Shown here in pieces: positions 16,248-27,409 of a DNA stretch of 64,000 bases. The notes beneath the pieces were generated by a model. It searched no databases and was not told the DNA's origin. It saw only the letters and a list, made by a program, of their open reading frames with translations. The position numbers and the translations under genes were made by a program. Position 1 is the first letter of the stretch. Every line of letters begins with the position of its first letter. The DNA comes from Streptomyces verrucosisporus. Lineage in GTDB: Bacteria; Actinomycetota; Actinomycetes; Streptomycetales; Streptomycetaceae. The stretch covers positions 107,253-171,252 of the forward strand of contig NZ_JADEYH010000011.1 of assembly GCF_017114865.1 (NCBI RefSeq), read 5' to 3'.

Positions 16248-17107
16248 AGCCGCCTCCCCGCCATGCGCTCCAGCCGGGCGATGCGCTCGGCCATCGGGGG
16301 GTGGGTGGAGAACATCCTGGTCAGGCCGTCTCCGGGGCGGAAGGGGTTGGCGATCATCATGTGGCTCGCGGTCTCCAGACGGGGCTCGGGTGGCAGGGGC
16401 AGCTGCTTGGTGCCGGCCTCCAGCTTGGCCAGGGCCGAGGCCAGGGCCAGCGGATCGCCGGTGAGCTGGGAGCCGGAGGCGTCCGCCTCGTACTCCCTGG
16501 AGCGGCTGACCGCGAGCCGGATCAGGGACGCGGCGAGCGGGCCGAGCAGCATGATCAGCAGCACTCCGACCAGGCCGGGGCCCTCCTCGTCCTCCGAGCG
16601 GCCGATCGGGATCAGCCAGGCGAAGTTGACCAGGAACATCACCACCGAGGCCAGTGCTCCGGCGACGGAGGCGATGAGGATGTCGCGGTTGTAGACGTGG
16701 CTCAGCTCGTGCCCGAGGACGGCGCGCAGTTCGCGCTCGTCCAGGATGCGCAGAATGCCGTCGGTGCAGCAGACGGCGGCGTTGCGCGGATTGCGGCCGG
16801 TGGCGAAGGCGTTGGGCGCCTGGGTGGGTGAGATGTACAGGCGAGGCATGGGCCGGCGGGCGGCCGTGGACAGCTCGCGGACCGTCCGGTACAGGCCCGG
16901 GGCCTCGAACTCGCTGACCGGGCGGGCTCTCATGGCGCGCAGGGCGAGCTTGTCGCTGTTCCAGTAGGCGTAGGCGTTGGTGCCGAGTGCCAGGACGACC
17001 GCGACGACCAGGCCGGTGCGGCCGAAGAAACCGCCGATGACGATGATGAGTGCGGACAGTCCCCCGAGTAGCAGGGCGGTCTTCAGCCCGTTGTGCCGGC
17101 GGTGCAC
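16244..17107 (-). CDS. htpX: Zinc metalloprotease HtpX-like (M48)
   Basis: Membrane-bound M48 protease for quality control of membrane proteins. The 287-aa product has two N-terminal TM helices (about 9-29 and 31-49), the catalytic HELSH motif at 133-137, two more hydrophobic segments at about 148-170 and 180-200, and the third zinc ligand in [10 protein letters not shown]. The C-terminus reads [19 protein letters not shown], typical of HtpX. The GTG start ([14 protein letters not shown]) has GGAGGG six bases upstream. The gap to nuoN2 is 143 bases, so co-transcription with nuo2 is possible but not shown. Confidence 0.92.
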   Translation of the reverse strand: MHRRHNGLKTALLLGGLSALIIVIGGFFGRTGLVVAVVLALGTNAYAYWNSDKLALRAMRARPVSEFEAPGLYRTVRELSTAARRPMPRLYISPTQAPNAFATGRNPRNAAVCCTDGILRILDERELRAVLGHELSHVYNRDILIASVAGALASVVMFLVNFAWLIPIGRSEDEEGPGLVGVLLIMLLGPLAASLIRLAVSRSREYEADASGSQLTGDPLALASALAKLEAGTKQLPLPPEPRLETASHMMIANPFRPGDGLTRMFSTHPPMAERIARLERMAGRRL

Positions 17108-17250
17108 GGTGCGCCCTCCAGGTGGTGCGGCAGGGGGGATCCCCCGTGTGGCCCTTCGTTGCGGCGTGCCTCCGTCCGAAGGCGGCTTGGTGGACCCTTC
17201 CTGTGAGGTCAACGCCGTGTGAAGGCGCCGGGTTCCCGGGCCGCTCCCGT

Positions 17251-18777
17251 CTAAAGCAGCACGTCGGCGGCGAAGCGCAGGGCGAGCTGGGGAGCACCCG
17301 AAAGGCCGACGGCGAGCAGCCCCGTCAGGGCGATCGCGGCCGTGAGCGGCGCGGCGACGCGTACGCGGGCGCGGGCGGCGGGGGCCTGTGCGGGGGCCCG
17401 GAAGATCTGCGCCGTCCACGCCAGGTAGTAGTAGAGGGCGATCACGACGTTCACCGCCATCACCGCCGCGAGCCAGCCCAGTCCCGCGTCCACGGCCGTG
17501 GAGAGGACCGCGACCTTGGCGAACAGGCCGATGATCCCCGGCGGCAGCCCGGCCAGGCAGAGCAGGAAGAAGGCGAGGGCGAGGGCGGCCGGGGGGTGGG
17601 CGGCGTACAGGCCGCGGTAGTCGGTGATCCGGTTGGCGGCGGCACTCCGGCCGACGTGGGCGGCCACGGCGAAGGCCCCGAGGTTCACGGCGGCGTACAT
17701 CAGGGCGTACGCGACGGTCGCGCCGACGGCCCGCCCCGGCTCGGCGGCGTACGCCGCCGCGGCGATCGGCACCAGCAGGTAGCCCGCCTGGCCGACGGAG
17801 GACCACGCCAGCAGCCGTACCGCGCTGTGCGGGCGCTCCGGGCGCTGCCGCAGGGCGGCCGCGTTGCCCGCGGTCATGGTGAGGGCGGCCAGGACGGCGA
17901 GCGCCGGTCCCCAGACGTGGCCGTAGGAGGGGAAGGCCTCGACGGTCACCAGGATCAGCCCGGAGAAGCCGACCGCCTTGCCGATCACCGACAGGTAGGC
18001 GGCCACCGGCAGGGGGGCGCCGACGTAGGTCTCCGGCACCCAGGAGTGGAAGGGGACGGCCGCGGTCTTGAACGCGAAGCCGACGAGGGTGAGGGCGACT
18101 CCGGTGGCGGCCAGGGCCTCCAGGCCGGGGGCGGTCTCGCGCAGCCTCTCGGCGATCCGGTCCAGGTGCAGGGAGCCGGTCACGGCGTAGACGAAGCTGA
18201 CGCCCATGAGGCTGACGGCGGTGGCGGTGACCGAGGAGAGGAAGAACTTCAGAGCCGCCTCGGAGGAGCGCCCGTCCGCGCGGCGCAGTCCGACCAGGGC
18301 GAAGGAGGGCAGGGAGGCGACCTCCAGTGCCACGATCAGGGTCGCCAGATCCCGGGCGGCGGGCAGCAGCGCCGCTCCCGCGGCGGAGGCCAGCAGCAGG
18401 AACCAGTACTCGCCGCGCGGCAGCGCCTCGTCCCGTACGGCCGTCATCGACAGCAGGGCGGCGATCAGGGCGGCGCCCAGCACCAGGAACTGGACGGCCA
18501 GGGCGAACGGGTCGGCGACGTAGGAGCACACCGCCGGGTCGGTGGTGAGGCAGAAGGTGGTGCGCTCGCCGCTCCGCAGGGGCAGCAGGCTGAGCGCGGC
18601 GAGCGCGAGCACGGCGACGGTGACCGGGCCGAGCAGCGGCTTGCGGCGCTCGGGCAGGAACAGGTCGGCGACCAGTACGGCCAGCGCGCCCAGCGCGGCG
18701 AGGGCGGGCGGGGCGATGGCGGTCCAGTCGACGGACTGGACGACCGACCGGACGGGGTCCTGGGCGAGCGCGTTCAT
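17251..18777 (-). CDS. nuoN2: NADH-quinone oxidoreductase subunit N, second locus
   Basis: Antiporter-like proton-pumping subunit, 508 aa, with about 14 TM helices. [19 protein letters not shown] carries the conserved TM5 Glu, [23 protein letters not shown] the TM7-8 signature, and [16 protein letters not shown] the segment following. It differs strongly from the other NuoN in this window and is the last gene of the partial nuo2 locus. The ATG overlaps the nuoM2 stop as ATGA. No terminator is evident between it and htpX. Confidence 0.92.
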   Translation of the reverse strand: MNALAQDPVRSVVQSVDWTAIAPPALAALGALAVLVADLFLPERRKPLLGPVTVAVLALAALSLLPLRSGERTTFCLTTDPAVCSYVADPFALAVQFLVLGAALIAALLSMTAVRDEALPRGEYWFLLLASAAGAALLPAARDLATLIVALEVASLPSFALVGLRRADGRSSEAALKFFLSSVTATAVSLMGVSFVYAVTGSLHLDRIAERLRETAPGLEALAATGVALTLVGFAFKTAAVPFHSWVPETYVGAPLPVAAYLSVIGKAVGFSGLILVTVEAFPSYGHVWGPALAVLAALTMTAGNAAALRQRPERPHSAVRLLAWSSVGQAGYLLVPIAAAAYAAEPGRAVGATVAYALMYAAVNLGAFAVAAHVGRSAAANRITDYRGLYAAHPPAALALAFFLLCLAGLPPGIIGLFAKVAVLSTAVDAGLGWLAAVMAVNVVIALYYYLAWTAQIFRAPAQAPAARARVRVAAPLTAAIALTGLLAVGLSGAPQLALRFAADVLL

Positions 18778-20393
18778 CGGCTGACTCCCGGCAGGAGGTT
18801 CTGCACGGCCGGATCGGTGAGCCCCAGGAGGAGCGCGGGCCACAGTCCGGCCAGGACGGTGAGGACGACGAGCGGGATCCAGGCGGCGAACTCGTGGCCG
18901 CGTACGTCCGGCAGGGTCGCGCCCGGGGCGGGGGCGGTGCCGGGGGCGGACGGCGTCCCCGTGCACACCCGGCGTACGACCACCAGCAGGTAGGCGGCGG
19001 TCAGCAGGGTGCCGAGGGCCGCGACGGCCATGAAGACCAGGTACGCGGGCCGGCTGAGCCCGTCGGCCGGGTGGTACGCGCCGAGCAGCGCGAGCATCTC
19101 GCCCCAGAAGCCGGCCAGTCCGGGCAGTCCGAGGGAGGCGACTGCGCCGAAGGCGAGCAGCCCGCCGAGCCGGGGGGCGCGCCCGTACAGCGCCGCGCCC
19201 CCGCTGTGCACTCCTGCGCCGTCGAGTGCGAGGCGGTCCAGATCGGTGGTGCCGGTGCGGTCCTTGACCGCACCGGCGAGGAAGAACAGCAGGCCGGTGA
19301 TGAGGCCGTGGGCGATGTTGGCGAACAGCGCGCCGTTGACGCCGGTGCGGGTGAGGGTGGCGACGCCCAGCAGCACGAAGCCCATGTGGCCCACCGAGGA
19401 GTAGGCGATGAGGCGCTTGAGGTCGCCTCCCGCGCCGGGCCGGGCGAGCGCCAGGCAGGCCAGCGACCCGTAGACGATGCCGGTGACCGCGAAGGCCGCC
19501 AGGTACGGCGCGAGGGTGTGGACGCCGTCGGGGACGACCGGCAGGACGATCCGGACGAAGCCGTAGGTACCCATCTTCAGCAGGACGCCCGCCAGCAGCA
19601 CCGAGCCGACGGTCGGGGCGGCGGTGTGGGCGTCGGGGAGCCAGCTGTGCAGCGGCCACATCGGCGTCTTGACGGCCAGACCGGTGCCGATGGCCAGGGC
19701 GGCCACGAGCTGGGTGGTGTGGGTCAGCCCCCGGCCGCCGTCCTCGGCGAGCGCCGTCATGTCGAACGTCGGGCCGCCCTCGGCGCCCAGTCCGACCAGC
19801 AGCAGGCCCAGCAGCATCACCACGGAGCCGAGCAGGGTGTAGAGGACGAACTTCCACGCGGCCCGCTCCCGCCCCGCGCCGCCCCAGCGGGCGATGAGGA
19901 AGTACATCGGGATCAGGACCGTCTCGAAGGCCAGGAAGAACAGCATCAGGTCCAGCACGGCGAAGGTCGCAAGGGTGCCGGCCTCCAGCAGGAGCACGAG
20001 CGCGACGAACGCCTGCGGGCGCGGCCCCCCGGGGGGCCGGTGGTAGCTGTACAGGGCGCACAGGAAGGTCAGCAGCGCCGTCAGGACGAGCAGGGGCAGT
20101 GAGACGCCGTCGGTGCCCAGGTGGACGCGGACGCCGAGCGCCGGGATCCAGGCGATGTCGGTCTCGGCCTGCACCGTGCCGGGCCGGTCGTGGTCGAAGC
20201 CGAGCGCGAGCACCGCGGTGGCGGCCAGCACGGCGCCGGTGACGGTGACGCCGTGGCGCAGCACGGCCTGCTCGGGATTCCGGCCCCGCAGCCCGGGCGG
20301 GGCCGGCAGCAGGGCGGCGGCCGCGCCGAGCAGGGGCAGGACGACGACGGCCGCCAGGAGCAGCCGCATCGCGGTGTCGTTCAGGGGGATCAC
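18774..20393 (-). CDS. nuoM2: NADH-quinone oxidoreductase subunit M, second locus
   Basis: Proton-pumping antiporter-like subunit, 539 aa. It contains [19 protein letters not shown] (TM5 Glu motif), [26 protein letters not shown] (TM7 Lys region) and [17 protein letters not shown], all standard for NuoM. A GTG start ([13 protein letters not shown]) was preferred over an internal ATG at MRLLLAAVV because GGAGCG lies upstream and the nuoL2 stop is only three bases away. NuoL, M and N are all present here, so the full set of pump modules exists. Confidence 0.93.
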   Translation of the reverse strand: MIPLNDTAMRLLLAAVVVLPLLGAAAALLPAPPGLRGRNPEQAVLRHGVTVTGAVLAATAVLALGFDHDRPGTVQAETDIAWIPALGVRVHLGTDGVSLPLLVLTALLTFLCALYSYHRPPGGPRPQAFVALVLLLEAGTLATFAVLDLMLFFLAFETVLIPMYFLIARWGGAGRERAAWKFVLYTLLGSVVMLLGLLLVGLGAEGGPTFDMTALAEDGGRGLTHTTQLVAALAIGTGLAVKTPMWPLHSWLPDAHTAAPTVGSVLLAGVLLKMGTYGFVRIVLPVVPDGVHTLAPYLAAFAVTGIVYGSLACLALARPGAGGDLKRLIAYSSVGHMGFVLLGVATLTRTGVNGALFANIAHGLITGLLFFLAGAVKDRTGTTDLDRLALDGAGVHSGGAALYGRAPRLGGLLAFGAVASLGLPGLAGFWGEMLALLGAYHPADGLSRPAYLVFMAVAALGTLLTAAYLLVVVRRVCTGTPSAPGTAPAPGATLPDVRGHEFAAWIPLVVLTVLAGLWPALLLGLTDPAVQNLLPGVSR

Positions 20394-20396
20394 TGG

Positions 20397-22457
20397 TCAC
20401 GCTCCGGCGGCGACGAGGGCGGCGGCCACGGCCAGGACGAGGGAGCCGGCGAGCAGGAGGCCGAGATAGGTCTGCACGTTGCCGGTCTGGGCGCGGCGCA
20501 CGGCCGTGCCCAGCAGCCGTGCGGTGCCTGTGGCGCCGCGCACGTAGGTGTCGACGACCTCGCGGTCCAGGAAACGCACCAGACGTGCGGCGGCCAGGAC
20601 CGGGCGCACGGCGACGGCCGCGTAGAGGGCGTCGAGGTGGAAGCCTCGGGCGGCGTGGCGGTGCAGCGGGCCGAGCAGGAGCCGGCCCGGGTCGGCCGGG
20701 TCGTCGGCGGCGGCGATGTCGCCGTACGCCGCCCGGTGGGTGGCGATGGTCTCGGCCTCGGAGACCGCCGGCTCGGCCTCCGGGTGGGCGGCGACGGCGC
20801 CGAGCGGGGCGCGGGCGGCGGCGGTGGCGGTGCTGTGCCGCCAGGCCGCGTACATCACCACGATGCCGGCGGCGGCCAGGCCGGTGCCCAGGACGGAGGT
20901 GGTGAGGGTGGGGGCCAGCGAGCGGCCGTCGAACCAGTCGGGCAGGGCCCCGTAGAGCAGCCCGACGGCGATGGTCGGCCCGGCCAGCGCCCACAGCACC
21001 GCGTTCATGACGACCGGCTGCCCGACGCGGCCGGGCACGGCGCTCCCACCGGGTGAGGCGCTCCCGCCGGGCACGGCGAAGCCGCGGCCGTGGAAGGCCA
21101 GCAGCCACAACCGGGCGGCGTACGCGGCGGTGAGCGCCGCGGCCAGCAGCCCGGCGAGCAGGACCGCCCAGCCCACGGCGGACGGGACGGCGTGGGCCGC
21201 CCCTTCGGCGGGGTCGAGGGCGGCGTGCTCGGCCGCGGCCAGGACGGCCTCCTTGGAGAAGAAGCCCGCGAAGGGCGGCACGGCGGCCAGGGCCAGCAGG
21301 CCGACGGTCATCGTCCAGTAGGCGTCCGGCGCCCGCCCGGCCAGACCGCCGGTGCGGGACATCGCGGCCAGGGAGTTGGTGCCGGCCGCGTGGATGAGCA
21401 CGCCCGCGGCGAGGAAGAGCAGCGCCTTGAACACACCGTGGGAGATGAGGTGGAAGACGGCCGCGCCGCGGTCGGCGACGGCCAGGGCGCCGGTCATGTA
21501 GCCGAGCTGGCCGACGGTGGAGTAGGCCAGGACCCGCTTGATGTCGTCCTGGGCGAGGGCGGCGAGCGCCGAGCCGACCATGGTGACCGCCGCCATCGCG
21601 GCCAGGACGGCGAGCGCGGCGGCGGAGGAGGTGAAGACGGGCAGCAGCCGCGCGACGAAGTACACCCCGGCCGCGACCATGGTGGCGGCGTGGATCAGCG
21701 CGGAGACCGGGGTCGGGCCCGCCATCGCGTCCGGGAGCCAGGTGTGCAGCGGGAACTGGGCGGACTTGCCCGCGACGCCCGCGAGCAGCAGCAGTGCGAT
21801 GACGGTGGGGTGCTCCAGCTCGAAACCGGACAGCGGGGAGGTAAGCCGCGTCACGATCGTGCTGATGCGGAAGGTGCCGGCCTTGGAGGCCAGCGCCAGG
21901 ATGCCGATGACGAACGGCACGTCGCCGAGCTTGGTGACGAGGAAGGCCTTGAGGGAGGCGGAGCGCGCGGCGGCCGTCTCCCAGTAGTGGCCGACCAGGA
22001 AGTACGAGCAGATGCCCATGACCTCCCAGCCGACCAGCAGCACGATCAGGTCGTCGCTGTAGACGACCAGCAGCATCGCGGCCGTGAAGAGGGAGACCAG
22101 CGCGGCGTAGGAGGGGTAGCGCGGGTCGTCGCGCAGATAGCCGGTGGAGTAGATCTGCACACAGGACGCGACGGCGGCGACCAGGACGGCCACGAGGACG
22201 GCGAAGCCGTCGAGGTGGAAGGCGAGTTCGACGGGGAGGGCGTCGTTGCCGGTGGGGGCCAGCCGGGTCGCGCCGGTCAGGGCGCCCTCCCCGCCCTGGC
22301 GTACGGCGACGGCCGCGGCGAGGGCGGCGGAGGCGAGGGTGGGCAGGACGGCCAGGGGACGGACGTAGGCGGGGGCGCGGCGGCCCAGCAGAAGCCCGGT
22401 GAGGGCGCCGAGGAAGGGCAGCAGCGGGACGAGGACGGCGAGGGTCGTGGTGCTCAC
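20397..22457 (-). CDS. nuoL2: NADH-quinone oxidoreductase subunit L, second locus
   Basis: The largest pumping subunit, 686 aa. [19 protein letters not shown] holds the TM5 Glu, [33 protein letters not shown] the Lys/Tyr loop region, and [19 protein letters not shown] follows. The C-terminus is long enough for the lateral helix HL and terminal TM16 ([22 protein letters not shown]). A stretch near residues 470-485 ([13 protein letters not shown]) is low-complexity. The GTG start overlaps the nuoK2 stop as GTGA. Confidence 0.93.
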   Translation of the reverse strand: MSTTTLAVLVPLLPFLGALTGLLLGRRAPAYVRPLAVLPTLASAALAAAVAVRQGGEGALTGATRLAPTGNDALPVELAFHLDGFAVLVAVLVAAVASCVQIYSTGYLRDDPRYPSYAALVSLFTAAMLLVVYSDDLIVLLVGWEVMGICSYFLVGHYWETAAARSASLKAFLVTKLGDVPFVIGILALASKAGTFRISTIVTRLTSPLSGFELEHPTVIALLLLAGVAGKSAQFPLHTWLPDAMAGPTPVSALIHAATMVAAGVYFVARLLPVFTSSAAALAVLAAMAAVTMVGSALAALAQDDIKRVLAYSTVGQLGYMTGALAVADRGAAVFHLISHGVFKALLFLAAGVLIHAAGTNSLAAMSRTGGLAGRAPDAYWTMTVGLLALAAVPPFAGFFSKEAVLAAAEHAALDPAEGAAHAVPSAVGWAVLLAGLLAAALTAAYAARLWLLAFHGRGFAVPGGSASPGGSAVPGRVGQPVVMNAVLWALAGPTIAVGLLYGALPDWFDGRSLAPTLTTSVLGTGLAAAGIVVMYAAWRHSTATAAARAPLGAVAAHPEAEPAVSEAETIATHRAAYGDIAAADDPADPGRLLLGPLHRHAARGFHLDALYAAVAVRPVLAAARLVRFLDREVVDTYVRGATGTARLLGTAVRRAQTGNVQTYLGLLLAGSLVLAVAAALVAAGA

Positions 22458-22879
22458 GCGGTGGCCTCTCCCCTGGTCAGGCGCGTGTCGGCGGGGTTGT
22501 CGGTGGCGTCTGCCACCGTCGGCCCGTCGGTTTCGGCAGGTCTGCCGGTTCCATCGGTTCCGCCGGTTCCGCCGGTCTCGGCGAGTTCGCGGAGCCGGTC
22601 GATGTGGGAGGTGCCCCGGTTGCGGTAAACGAGCAGCACGATGGCGAGGCCGATGCCGATCTCGGCGGCGGCGATGGTGATGGTGAAGAGGGTGAGGGCC
22701 TGGCCCGCGTGGAGGGTGTCGCGGAGCCAGACGTCGAAGGCGACGAGGTTGAGGTTGACGGCGTTGAGCATCAGCTCGACCGACATCAGTACGAGGATCG
22801 CGTTGCGCCGGGCGAGGACTCCGTACAGACCGGTGCAGAAGAGGAGGACGGCCAGGACGGCGGGGTAGGCCAGATGCAT
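22454..22879 (-). CDS. nuoK2: NADH-quinone oxidoreductase subunit K, second locus, with C-terminal tail
   Basis: The 141-aa product is NuoK for about its first 100 residues: three TM helices with the conserved Glu in [17 protein letters not shown] and [24 protein letters not shown]. Typical NuoK is about 100 aa; the extra 40 residues ([19 protein letters not shown] onward) are Gly/Thr/Asp-rich and probably disordered. Start ATG shares one base with the nuoJ2 stop (TGATG). Confidence 0.93.
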   Translation of the reverse strand: MHLAYPAVLAVLLFCTGLYGVLARRNAILVLMSVELMLNAVNLNLVAFDVWLRDTLHAGQALTLFTITIAAAEIGIGLAIVLLVYRNRGTSHIDRLRELAETGGTGGTDGTGRPAETDGPTVADATDNPADTRLTRGEATA

Positions 22880-23502
22880 CAGCGCTCTCCCCCGTCCGCG
22901 GCCCCGGTTCCGTTCCGTCCGTCTCCCCGGCGGGAGAGGACGATCGCTCCGACGAGGGCCGCGAGCAGCAGGACGGAGAGGGCCTCGAAGGGAAGCACCC
23001 AGTGCTGGAAGAGGATCCTGCCGGTGACGTCGGTGGTGCCCTGCGGCGCGCCGTTCTCCAGGTCGATCCAGGTGGTGCGGAAGGCGTCCACCACGACGGT
23101 GACCAGGACGGCGGCGGCCGTGACGGCGACCGCGAGGGCGACGGGGCGATTGCCGGAGTCGGCGTCCGGCGAGCGGCCGATGGGCGCCCGGGTGAGCATC
23201 AGCCCGAACAGCAGGAGGACGACGACGGCCCCGACGTAGATCAGGACCTGCACCCAGGCGATGAACTCGGCGGACAGCAGTAGGTACTCGACGGCGATCC
23301 CGCCCAGTGCCACCACCAGCCACAGGGCGGCGTGCACCAGCTGCCGGGTGGTGACGGCGGTGATCGCGGCGCCGAGGGTGAGCAGGCCGACGAGCAGGAA
23401 GAGGATCTCGACGCCGGTGGGCGACAGGAAGCCGGGGGTGCCGGAGGCGGTGGAAGCGGCGGTGGCGGTGGCGGTGGCGGCGAGGCTCACGGTGGCGCTC
23501 AC
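22879..23502 (-). CDS. nuoJ2: NADH-quinone oxidoreductase subunit J, second locus
   Basis: A membrane subunit of 207 aa. After an Ala/Thr-rich N-terminus, five TM helices are visible: [58 protein letters not shown] (the conserved TM3 with its π-bulge region), [16 protein letters not shown] and [18 protein letters not shown]. The TM3 pattern is diagnostic for NuoJ. The GTG start overlaps the nuoI2 stop (GTGA). Confidence 0.92.
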   Translation of the reverse strand: MSATVSLAATATATAASTASGTPGFLSPTGVEILFLLVGLLTLGAAITAVTTRQLVHAALWLVVALGGIAVEYLLLSAEFIAWVQVLIYVGAVVVLLLFGLMLTRAPIGRSPDADSGNRPVALAVAVTAAAVLVTVVVDAFRTTWIDLENGAPQGTTDVTGRILFQHWVLPFEALSVLLLAALVGAIVLSRRGDGRNGTGAADGGER

Positions 23503-24092
23503 GCGTCACCGTCCCGCCGGTCCGTGTCCGACTGCGGGGCTCCCGGCCGCCCGGCCTCGCGGTCGCGGGCCTCGGCCGCGAGTTGCTTCTCGGCGGCCTT
23601 GCGGGCGGCGGCGATCTCCTTGGGCTCCTCCGCGGCGGGGTCGAGCGGCGGCGGGGCGGGCACGGTCCACATCCACTCCCGCAGCCGGTCCCGCTCGTGG
23701 ACGAGATCGCGGATGTCGGTCTCGGCGTACTCGAACTCCGGGGACCAGAACAGCGCGTCGAAGGGGCAGACCTCGATGCAGATACCGCAGTACATGCACA
23801 GGGAGAAGTCGATGGCGAAGCGGTCCAGGACGTTGCGGCTGCGCTCGCGCCCTCCCGGGACGGCGGGCGGCACCGTCTCCTTGTGGGAGTCGATGTAGAT
23901 GCACCAGTCGGGGCACTCGCGGGCGCACAGCATGCACACCGTGCAGTTCTCCTCGAACAGCCCGATCACCCCGCGGCTGCGGGCGGGCAGCTCGGGCTGG
24001 ACGTCCGGATAGTGCGCGGTGACCGAGCGCCGGGTCATGGTGCGGAGGGTGACGGCCAGGCCCTTGGCCAGGCCACTGCCGGGAACGGCCAT
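23499..24092 (-). CDS. nuoI2: NADH-quinone oxidoreductase subunit I (2x[4Fe-4S] ferredoxin), second locus
   Basis: A 197-aa bis-4Fe-4S protein. [12 protein letters not shown] and [12 protein letters not shown] hold clusters N6a and N6b. The rest ([27 protein letters not shown]) fits the NuoI family. In a complex without NuoE/F/G, this subunit would be the natural docking point for an external electron donor such as a ferredoxin; that is inference. The C-terminal 40 residues are a charged Ala/Arg/Glu tail. The ATG shares a base with the nuoH2 TAA (TAATG). Confidence 0.93.
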   Translation of the reverse strand: MAVPGSGLAKGLAVTLRTMTRRSVTAHYPDVQPELPARSRGVIGLFEENCTVCMLCARECPDWCIYIDSHKETVPPAVPGGRERSRNVLDRFAIDFSLCMYCGICIEVCPFDALFWSPEFEYAETDIRDLVHERDRLREWMWTVPAPPPLDPAAEEPKEIAAARKAAEKQLAAEARDREAGRPGAPQSDTDRRDGDA

Positions 24093-25051
24093 TACTGGAT
24101 CACCACCTTGACGACGCCGGTGAGCGCGATCTGGAAGAGGGCGAGGGGGACGAGCACGGTCCAGGCGAACCTCTGGAGCTGGTCCTCGCGCAGCCGGGGG
24201 TAGCTCACCCGCAGCCAGATGACGACGAAGGCGAGGACGGAGGTCTTCAGCAGGGTCCACAGCCAGCCGAGGTCGTCGGCGAACGGCCCGTGCCAGCCGC
24301 CCAGGAACAGCACCGTGGTCAGTGCGCACAGGATGACGATGCCCGCGTACTCGACGAGCAGGAAGAGCGCGAAACGCAGGCCCGTGTACTCGGTGTACGC
24401 GCCGAAGATGATCTCGGAGTCGGCGATGGGGGCGTCGAAGGGCGGGCGCTGGAGTTCGGCGAGCCCGGCGGTGAAGAAGACCAGGGCGCCGATGATCTGC
24501 CACGGCACCCACCACCACTCGAACGCCTCCAGGATCCCGGGCAGCGAGAGAGTCCCGGCGGCCATGGCGACGGAGGCGGCCGCGAGCAGCAGCGGCAGCT
24601 CGTACGCCATGAGCTGGGCGGCGGTGCGCAGTCCTCCCAGGAGGGAGAACTTGTTGGCCGAGGCCCAGCCGCCCATCAGCGAGCCGAGCACGCCGACGCC
24701 CATCACGGCGAGCACGAAGAAGATCCCCGCGTCGATCGCCTGGCCGACCATGCCGTTCGGGCCGACCGGGATGGCGATCAGCACCAGGAGGTAGGGGATC
24801 AGGGCGACGGCCGGCGCGAGCTGGAAGACCCGGCGGTCGGCATCGGCCGGTACGACGTCCTCCTTCTGCGCGAACTTCACTCCGTCGGCGACGAGTTGGG
24901 CCCAGCCGTGGAAGCCCCCCGCGTACATCGGGCCGACCCGGCCCTGCATGTGGGCCATCACCTTGTGCTCGGCCTGGCCCACCACCAGGGGCAGGACGAG
25001 GAAGGCGAGCAGGACGGCCAGCAGCCGCCAGGCGACGTCGAGCACGTCCAT
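24092..25051 (-). CDS. nuoH2: NADH-quinone oxidoreductase subunit H, second locus
   Basis: The heel subunit that lines the quinone chamber, 319 aa. [21 protein letters not shown] and [21 protein letters not shown] match the conserved N-terminal and first cytoplasmic-loop motifs; [26 protein letters not shown] is the acidic loop that contacts NuoB/NuoD. These quinone-site residues are kept although no NuoD is encoded in the locus. The ATG shares its A with the nuoC2 stop (TGATG). Confidence 0.93.
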   Translation of the reverse strand: MDVLDVAWRLLAVLLAFLVLPLVVGQAEHKVMAHMQGRVGPMYAGGFHGWAQLVADGVKFAQKEDVVPADADRRVFQLAPAVALIPYLLVLIAIPVGPNGMVGQAIDAGIFFVLAVMGVGVLGSLMGGWASANKFSLLGGLRTAAQLMAYELPLLLAAASVAMAAGTLSLPGILEAFEWWWVPWQIIGALVFFTAGLAELQRPPFDAPIADSEIIFGAYTEYTGLRFALFLLVEYAGIVILCALTTVLFLGGWHGPFADDLGWLWTLLKTSVLAFVVIWLRVSYPRLREDQLQRFAWTVLVPLALFQIALTGVVKVVIQ

Positions 25052-26154
25052 CAGGCGCCGCCTTCCGTCGTTCCGCCGCCGCTGTCGCTGTCGCTGTCGC
25101 TGCTGTTGGTGCCGGTGCCGCCGTCGCCGGTGCCGCCGCCGGTGCCGGGCTTCCGGGGGGCCTCGCGCTCCGGTTCCGGGACGTCGCCCTCGGGGGTGTT
25201 CGCCACCGAGGCGCCGCCGCCCTCGCCGAGCGGGGCCCCCGTCCGCTCGTCCGTCCCGTGCACGCGGCGGGCGGCCTCGGCCGAGGTCTCGCCGGACGGC
25301 TCCGCCTGCTTGAGCCAGGGCGCGTCCGTGCTGCGCCGCCCCGGCTCCGCGGCTGCCCGCTGACTGGCCGAACCCTCGCTCGCGCTGCGGGAGCGGCGCG
25401 GAGCGGCGGCCTCCGGCGGAGTGGCCCCGGCGGCGCGCTGGCTCGCGGAGCCGGCGCTCGCGCTGCGTGTGCGCCGCGGCGGGCGATCCCCCGCGGCGCC
25501 CGCCGCACGGCCGCGTGCCGGGCGGGCGGGCGGCGCGGGGAGCTGCCCCTTGAGCGGACCCCACTCGTTCGGGTCGGGCACGCCGGGCGGCAGCGTCTGC
25601 CGCCGCCTCGGTCCGCCCTCGGCGGGCTCGCCGGGCTCCTTGGCACCGGGCCACGCCTTGGCGACACGGGCCGCCAGCACGAAGTCCTTGCGCAGCGGAT
25701 GCCCCTCGAAACCGTCGGGCAGCAGCAGCGGAGCCGGGTTCGGGTGGCCGGTGAAGGAGACGCCGAACATCTCGTACGTCTCCCGCTCGTGCCAGGCGGC
25801 CCCCGCGTACACACCGGTGGCGGTGGGCAGTTCGGGCGCCTCGTGCGGCACGGTGGTCCGCAGCAGCAGCCGCCGGACCGGAGTGCCCAGCACGGCCAGG
25901 TGCGCGCAGATCGAGAAGCCCTCGCCCGGCTCGTCCACGGCGCTCAGCCAGTCGAAGAACGTGCAGCCCAGCTCGTCGCGCGCGATGGTCAGCGCCTCGG
26001 TCCAGCGGGCGGCCGGCACGTCGACGGTCAGCAGCCCGTACGCCTCGGCCGCGCTCGCGCCCTCGCCGAACACCTCCCCGGCGGGCCGGGGCAGCCACCC
26101 GGGGGCGGACGGCCGCGGGTCCGGTGGGTTCGGGTGCGGGTTCGGTCCGCTCAT
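25051..26154 (-). CDS. nuoC2: NADH-quinone oxidoreductase subunit C, second locus, with long disordered tail
   Basis: Residues about 37-160 are a normal NuoC (30 kDa) domain, ending [18 protein letters not shown] and [16 protein letters not shown]. The protein then continues for about 205 residues of low-complexity sequence, giving 367 aa rather than about 200-240. The tail has two near-copies of an [12 protein letters not shown] module (about 230-242 and 256-268), then Gly/Thr-rich and Ser-Asp repeats. There is no NuoD-like sequence in the tail, so this is not a NuoCD fusion. ATG overlaps the nuoB2 stop (ATGA), with GGAGGAG upstream. Confidence 0.88.
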   Translation of the reverse strand: MSGPNPHPNPPDPRPSAPGWLPRPAGEVFGEGASAAEAYGLLTVDVPAARWTEALTIARDELGCTFFDWLSAVDEPGEGFSICAHLAVLGTPVRRLLLRTTVPHEAPELPTATGVYAGAAWHERETYEMFGVSFTGHPNPAPLLLPDGFEGHPLRKDFVLAARVAKAWPGAKEPGEPAEGGPRRRQTLPPGVPDPNEWGPLKGQLPAPPARPARGRAAGAAGDRPPRRTRSASAGSASQRAAGATPPEAAAPRRSRSASEGSASQRAAAEPGRRSTDAPWLKQAEPSGETSAEAARRVHGTDERTGAPLGEGGGASVANTPEGDVPEPEREAPRKPGTGGGTGDGGTGTNSSDSDSDSGGGTTEGGA

Positions 26155-26837
26155 GCGCGCTCCTCCCCCGCGGCCGGACCCGGGGGCGGGGGCGGGGCGA
26201 CCAGGCCGCTGGTCAGGGCCGCCCCCGAAGGGCCCGGCGGAGGCGGCGGCGCGGCGCCGGGGACGGGCGGGGACGCGGGGGCGTTCCCGTACCGCTCGGC
26301 CGTCGACTCGCCGGCGATCTTCTCCTGGAGCTTGAGGATGCCCTGGAGCAGCGCCTCGGGCCGGGGCGGGCAGCCGGGCACGTAGACGTCGACCGGGATG
26401 ATCTGGTCCACGCCCTTGGTGACGGAGTACGAGTCCCAGTACGGGCCGCCGCAGTTGGAGCAGGCGCCGAAGGAGATCACGTACTTCGGCTCGGGCATCT
26501 GCTCGTACAGCCGCCTGATCGCCGGGGCCATCTTGTCGGTGACGGTGCCCGAGACGACCATCAGGTCGGCCTGGCGCGGCCCCGGGGCGAAGGGGATGAC
26601 GCCGAGGCGGATGAAGTCGTGGCGGGACATCGACGCGGCGATGAACTCGATCGCGCAGCAGGCCAGTCCGAAGTTGAAGACCCACAGGCTGTAGCGGCGG
26701 CCCCAGTTGAGGACCACCTTCATCGGCTCGGGGGCGAGCCGGGCCAGCCCGCCCAGCCGGCGGGGCACCGGCAGGTCGGCCGGGGCGGAGGTCCCGCGGG
26801 CGCCGGAGGGCTCGGGGGTCGGGGGGGTCACGTCCAT
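26151..26837 (-). CDS. nuoB2: NADH-quinone oxidoreductase subunit B, second locus
   Basis: Carries cluster N2, the last cluster before quinone. The 228-aa product retains all four ligand positions: GLACCAIEF (tandem Cys), [18 protein letters not shown] and [26 protein letters not shown] has an additional Cys where the first-locus copy has VCASSGG. The N-terminal ~30 residues and the last ~45 (Pro-rich, PPPPPGPSG) are extensions. The ATG lies inside the end of nuoA2 (10-base overlap). Confidence 0.92.
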   Translation of the reverse strand: MDVTPPTPEPSGARGTSAPADLPVPRRLGGLARLAPEPMKVVLNWGRRYSLWVFNFGLACCAIEFIAASMSRHDFIRLGVIPFAPGPRQADLMVVSGTVTDKMAPAIRRLYEQMPEPKYVISFGACSNCGGPYWDSYSVTKGVDQIIPVDVYVPGCPPRPEALLQGILKLQEKIAGESTAERYGNAPASPPVPGAAPPPPPGPSGAALTSGLVAPPPPPGPAAGEERA

Positions 26838-27199
26838 GCCAGAACGCCCTTCTTCCAGGCGTAGAGCAGTCCCACGGCCAGGAAGCCGAGGAAGACGAAC
26901 ATCTCCACCAGTGTCACTCCGCCGAAACCGGGCTCGGCGAAGACCGTCGCCCAGGGGAAGAGGAAGATCGAGTCGACGGCGAAGACGACGTAGAGGAAGG
27001 CGTACACGTAGTAGCGGATCCGGGTGTGCGCCCAGCCCTCGCCGACGGGGTCCACTCCGCACTCGTAGGTCAGCAGCTTCTCCGGCGTCGGCACCACGGG
27101 CCGCAGCAGCCGCCCGGCGCCGAAGGCCACCGCCACGAAGAGCACCCCGACGACCGCGACCAGCCCGACGACCGCGTAGCCGTGGAAGTAGTCCGGCAC
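26828..27199 (-). CDS. nuoA2: NADH-quinone oxidoreductase subunit A, second locus
   Basis: A 123-aa three-TM subunit: [21 protein letters not shown], then the conserved loop [30 protein letters not shown], and two C-terminal helices ([33 protein letters not shown]). The ECGxxP motif is family-specific. It starts at GTG and is the first gene of nuo2. About 210 bases separate it from the divergent kinase gene. No Rex-type site like the one at nuoA1 was seen there. Confidence 0.93.
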   Translation of the reverse strand: MPDYFHGYAVVGLVAVVGVLFVAVAFGAGRLLRPVVPTPEKLLTYECGVDPVGEGWAHTRIRYYVYAFLYVVFAVDSIFLFPWATVFAEPGFGGVTLVEMFVFLGFLAVGLLYAWKKGVLAWT

Positions 27200-27333
27200 G
27201 TCCGCCCCTCGCTCCGTGGTGTTCGCATCGGTTACGACGCTCCGTTCGGAAGGGGAGTCTAGGCCCTGGACCCGTGGGCGGAAGCGGGCCTCCGCCGCAC
27301 CCGCGCCCCGGCCCCCGCCGTGCCCCGCCCGGT

Positions 27334-27351
27334 GGTGGGGTTAACCCCACC
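27334..27351. promoter_or_regulatory. Perfect 18-bp palindrome upstream of the two-component genes
   Basis: GGTGGGGTTAACCCCACC is its own reverse complement. It lies between nuoA2 and the sensor-kinase gene, 59 bases before the kinase ATG. Position and symmetry suggest a dimer-binding operator, most simply for the LuxR-type regulator encoded downstream; this is inference. Confidence 0.6.
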
Positions 27352-27409
27352 GTGTCCCGCCCACGAACCCCATGGCGGCGCGCCCCCCGCGCCCGGCAGT
27401 CTTGTGCCC

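Noticed and set aside
25051..26154. NuoCD fusion in the second nuo locus
   Set aside because: The long C-terminal part of NuoC2 is low-complexity and has none of the NuoD motifs ([21 protein letters not shown]).
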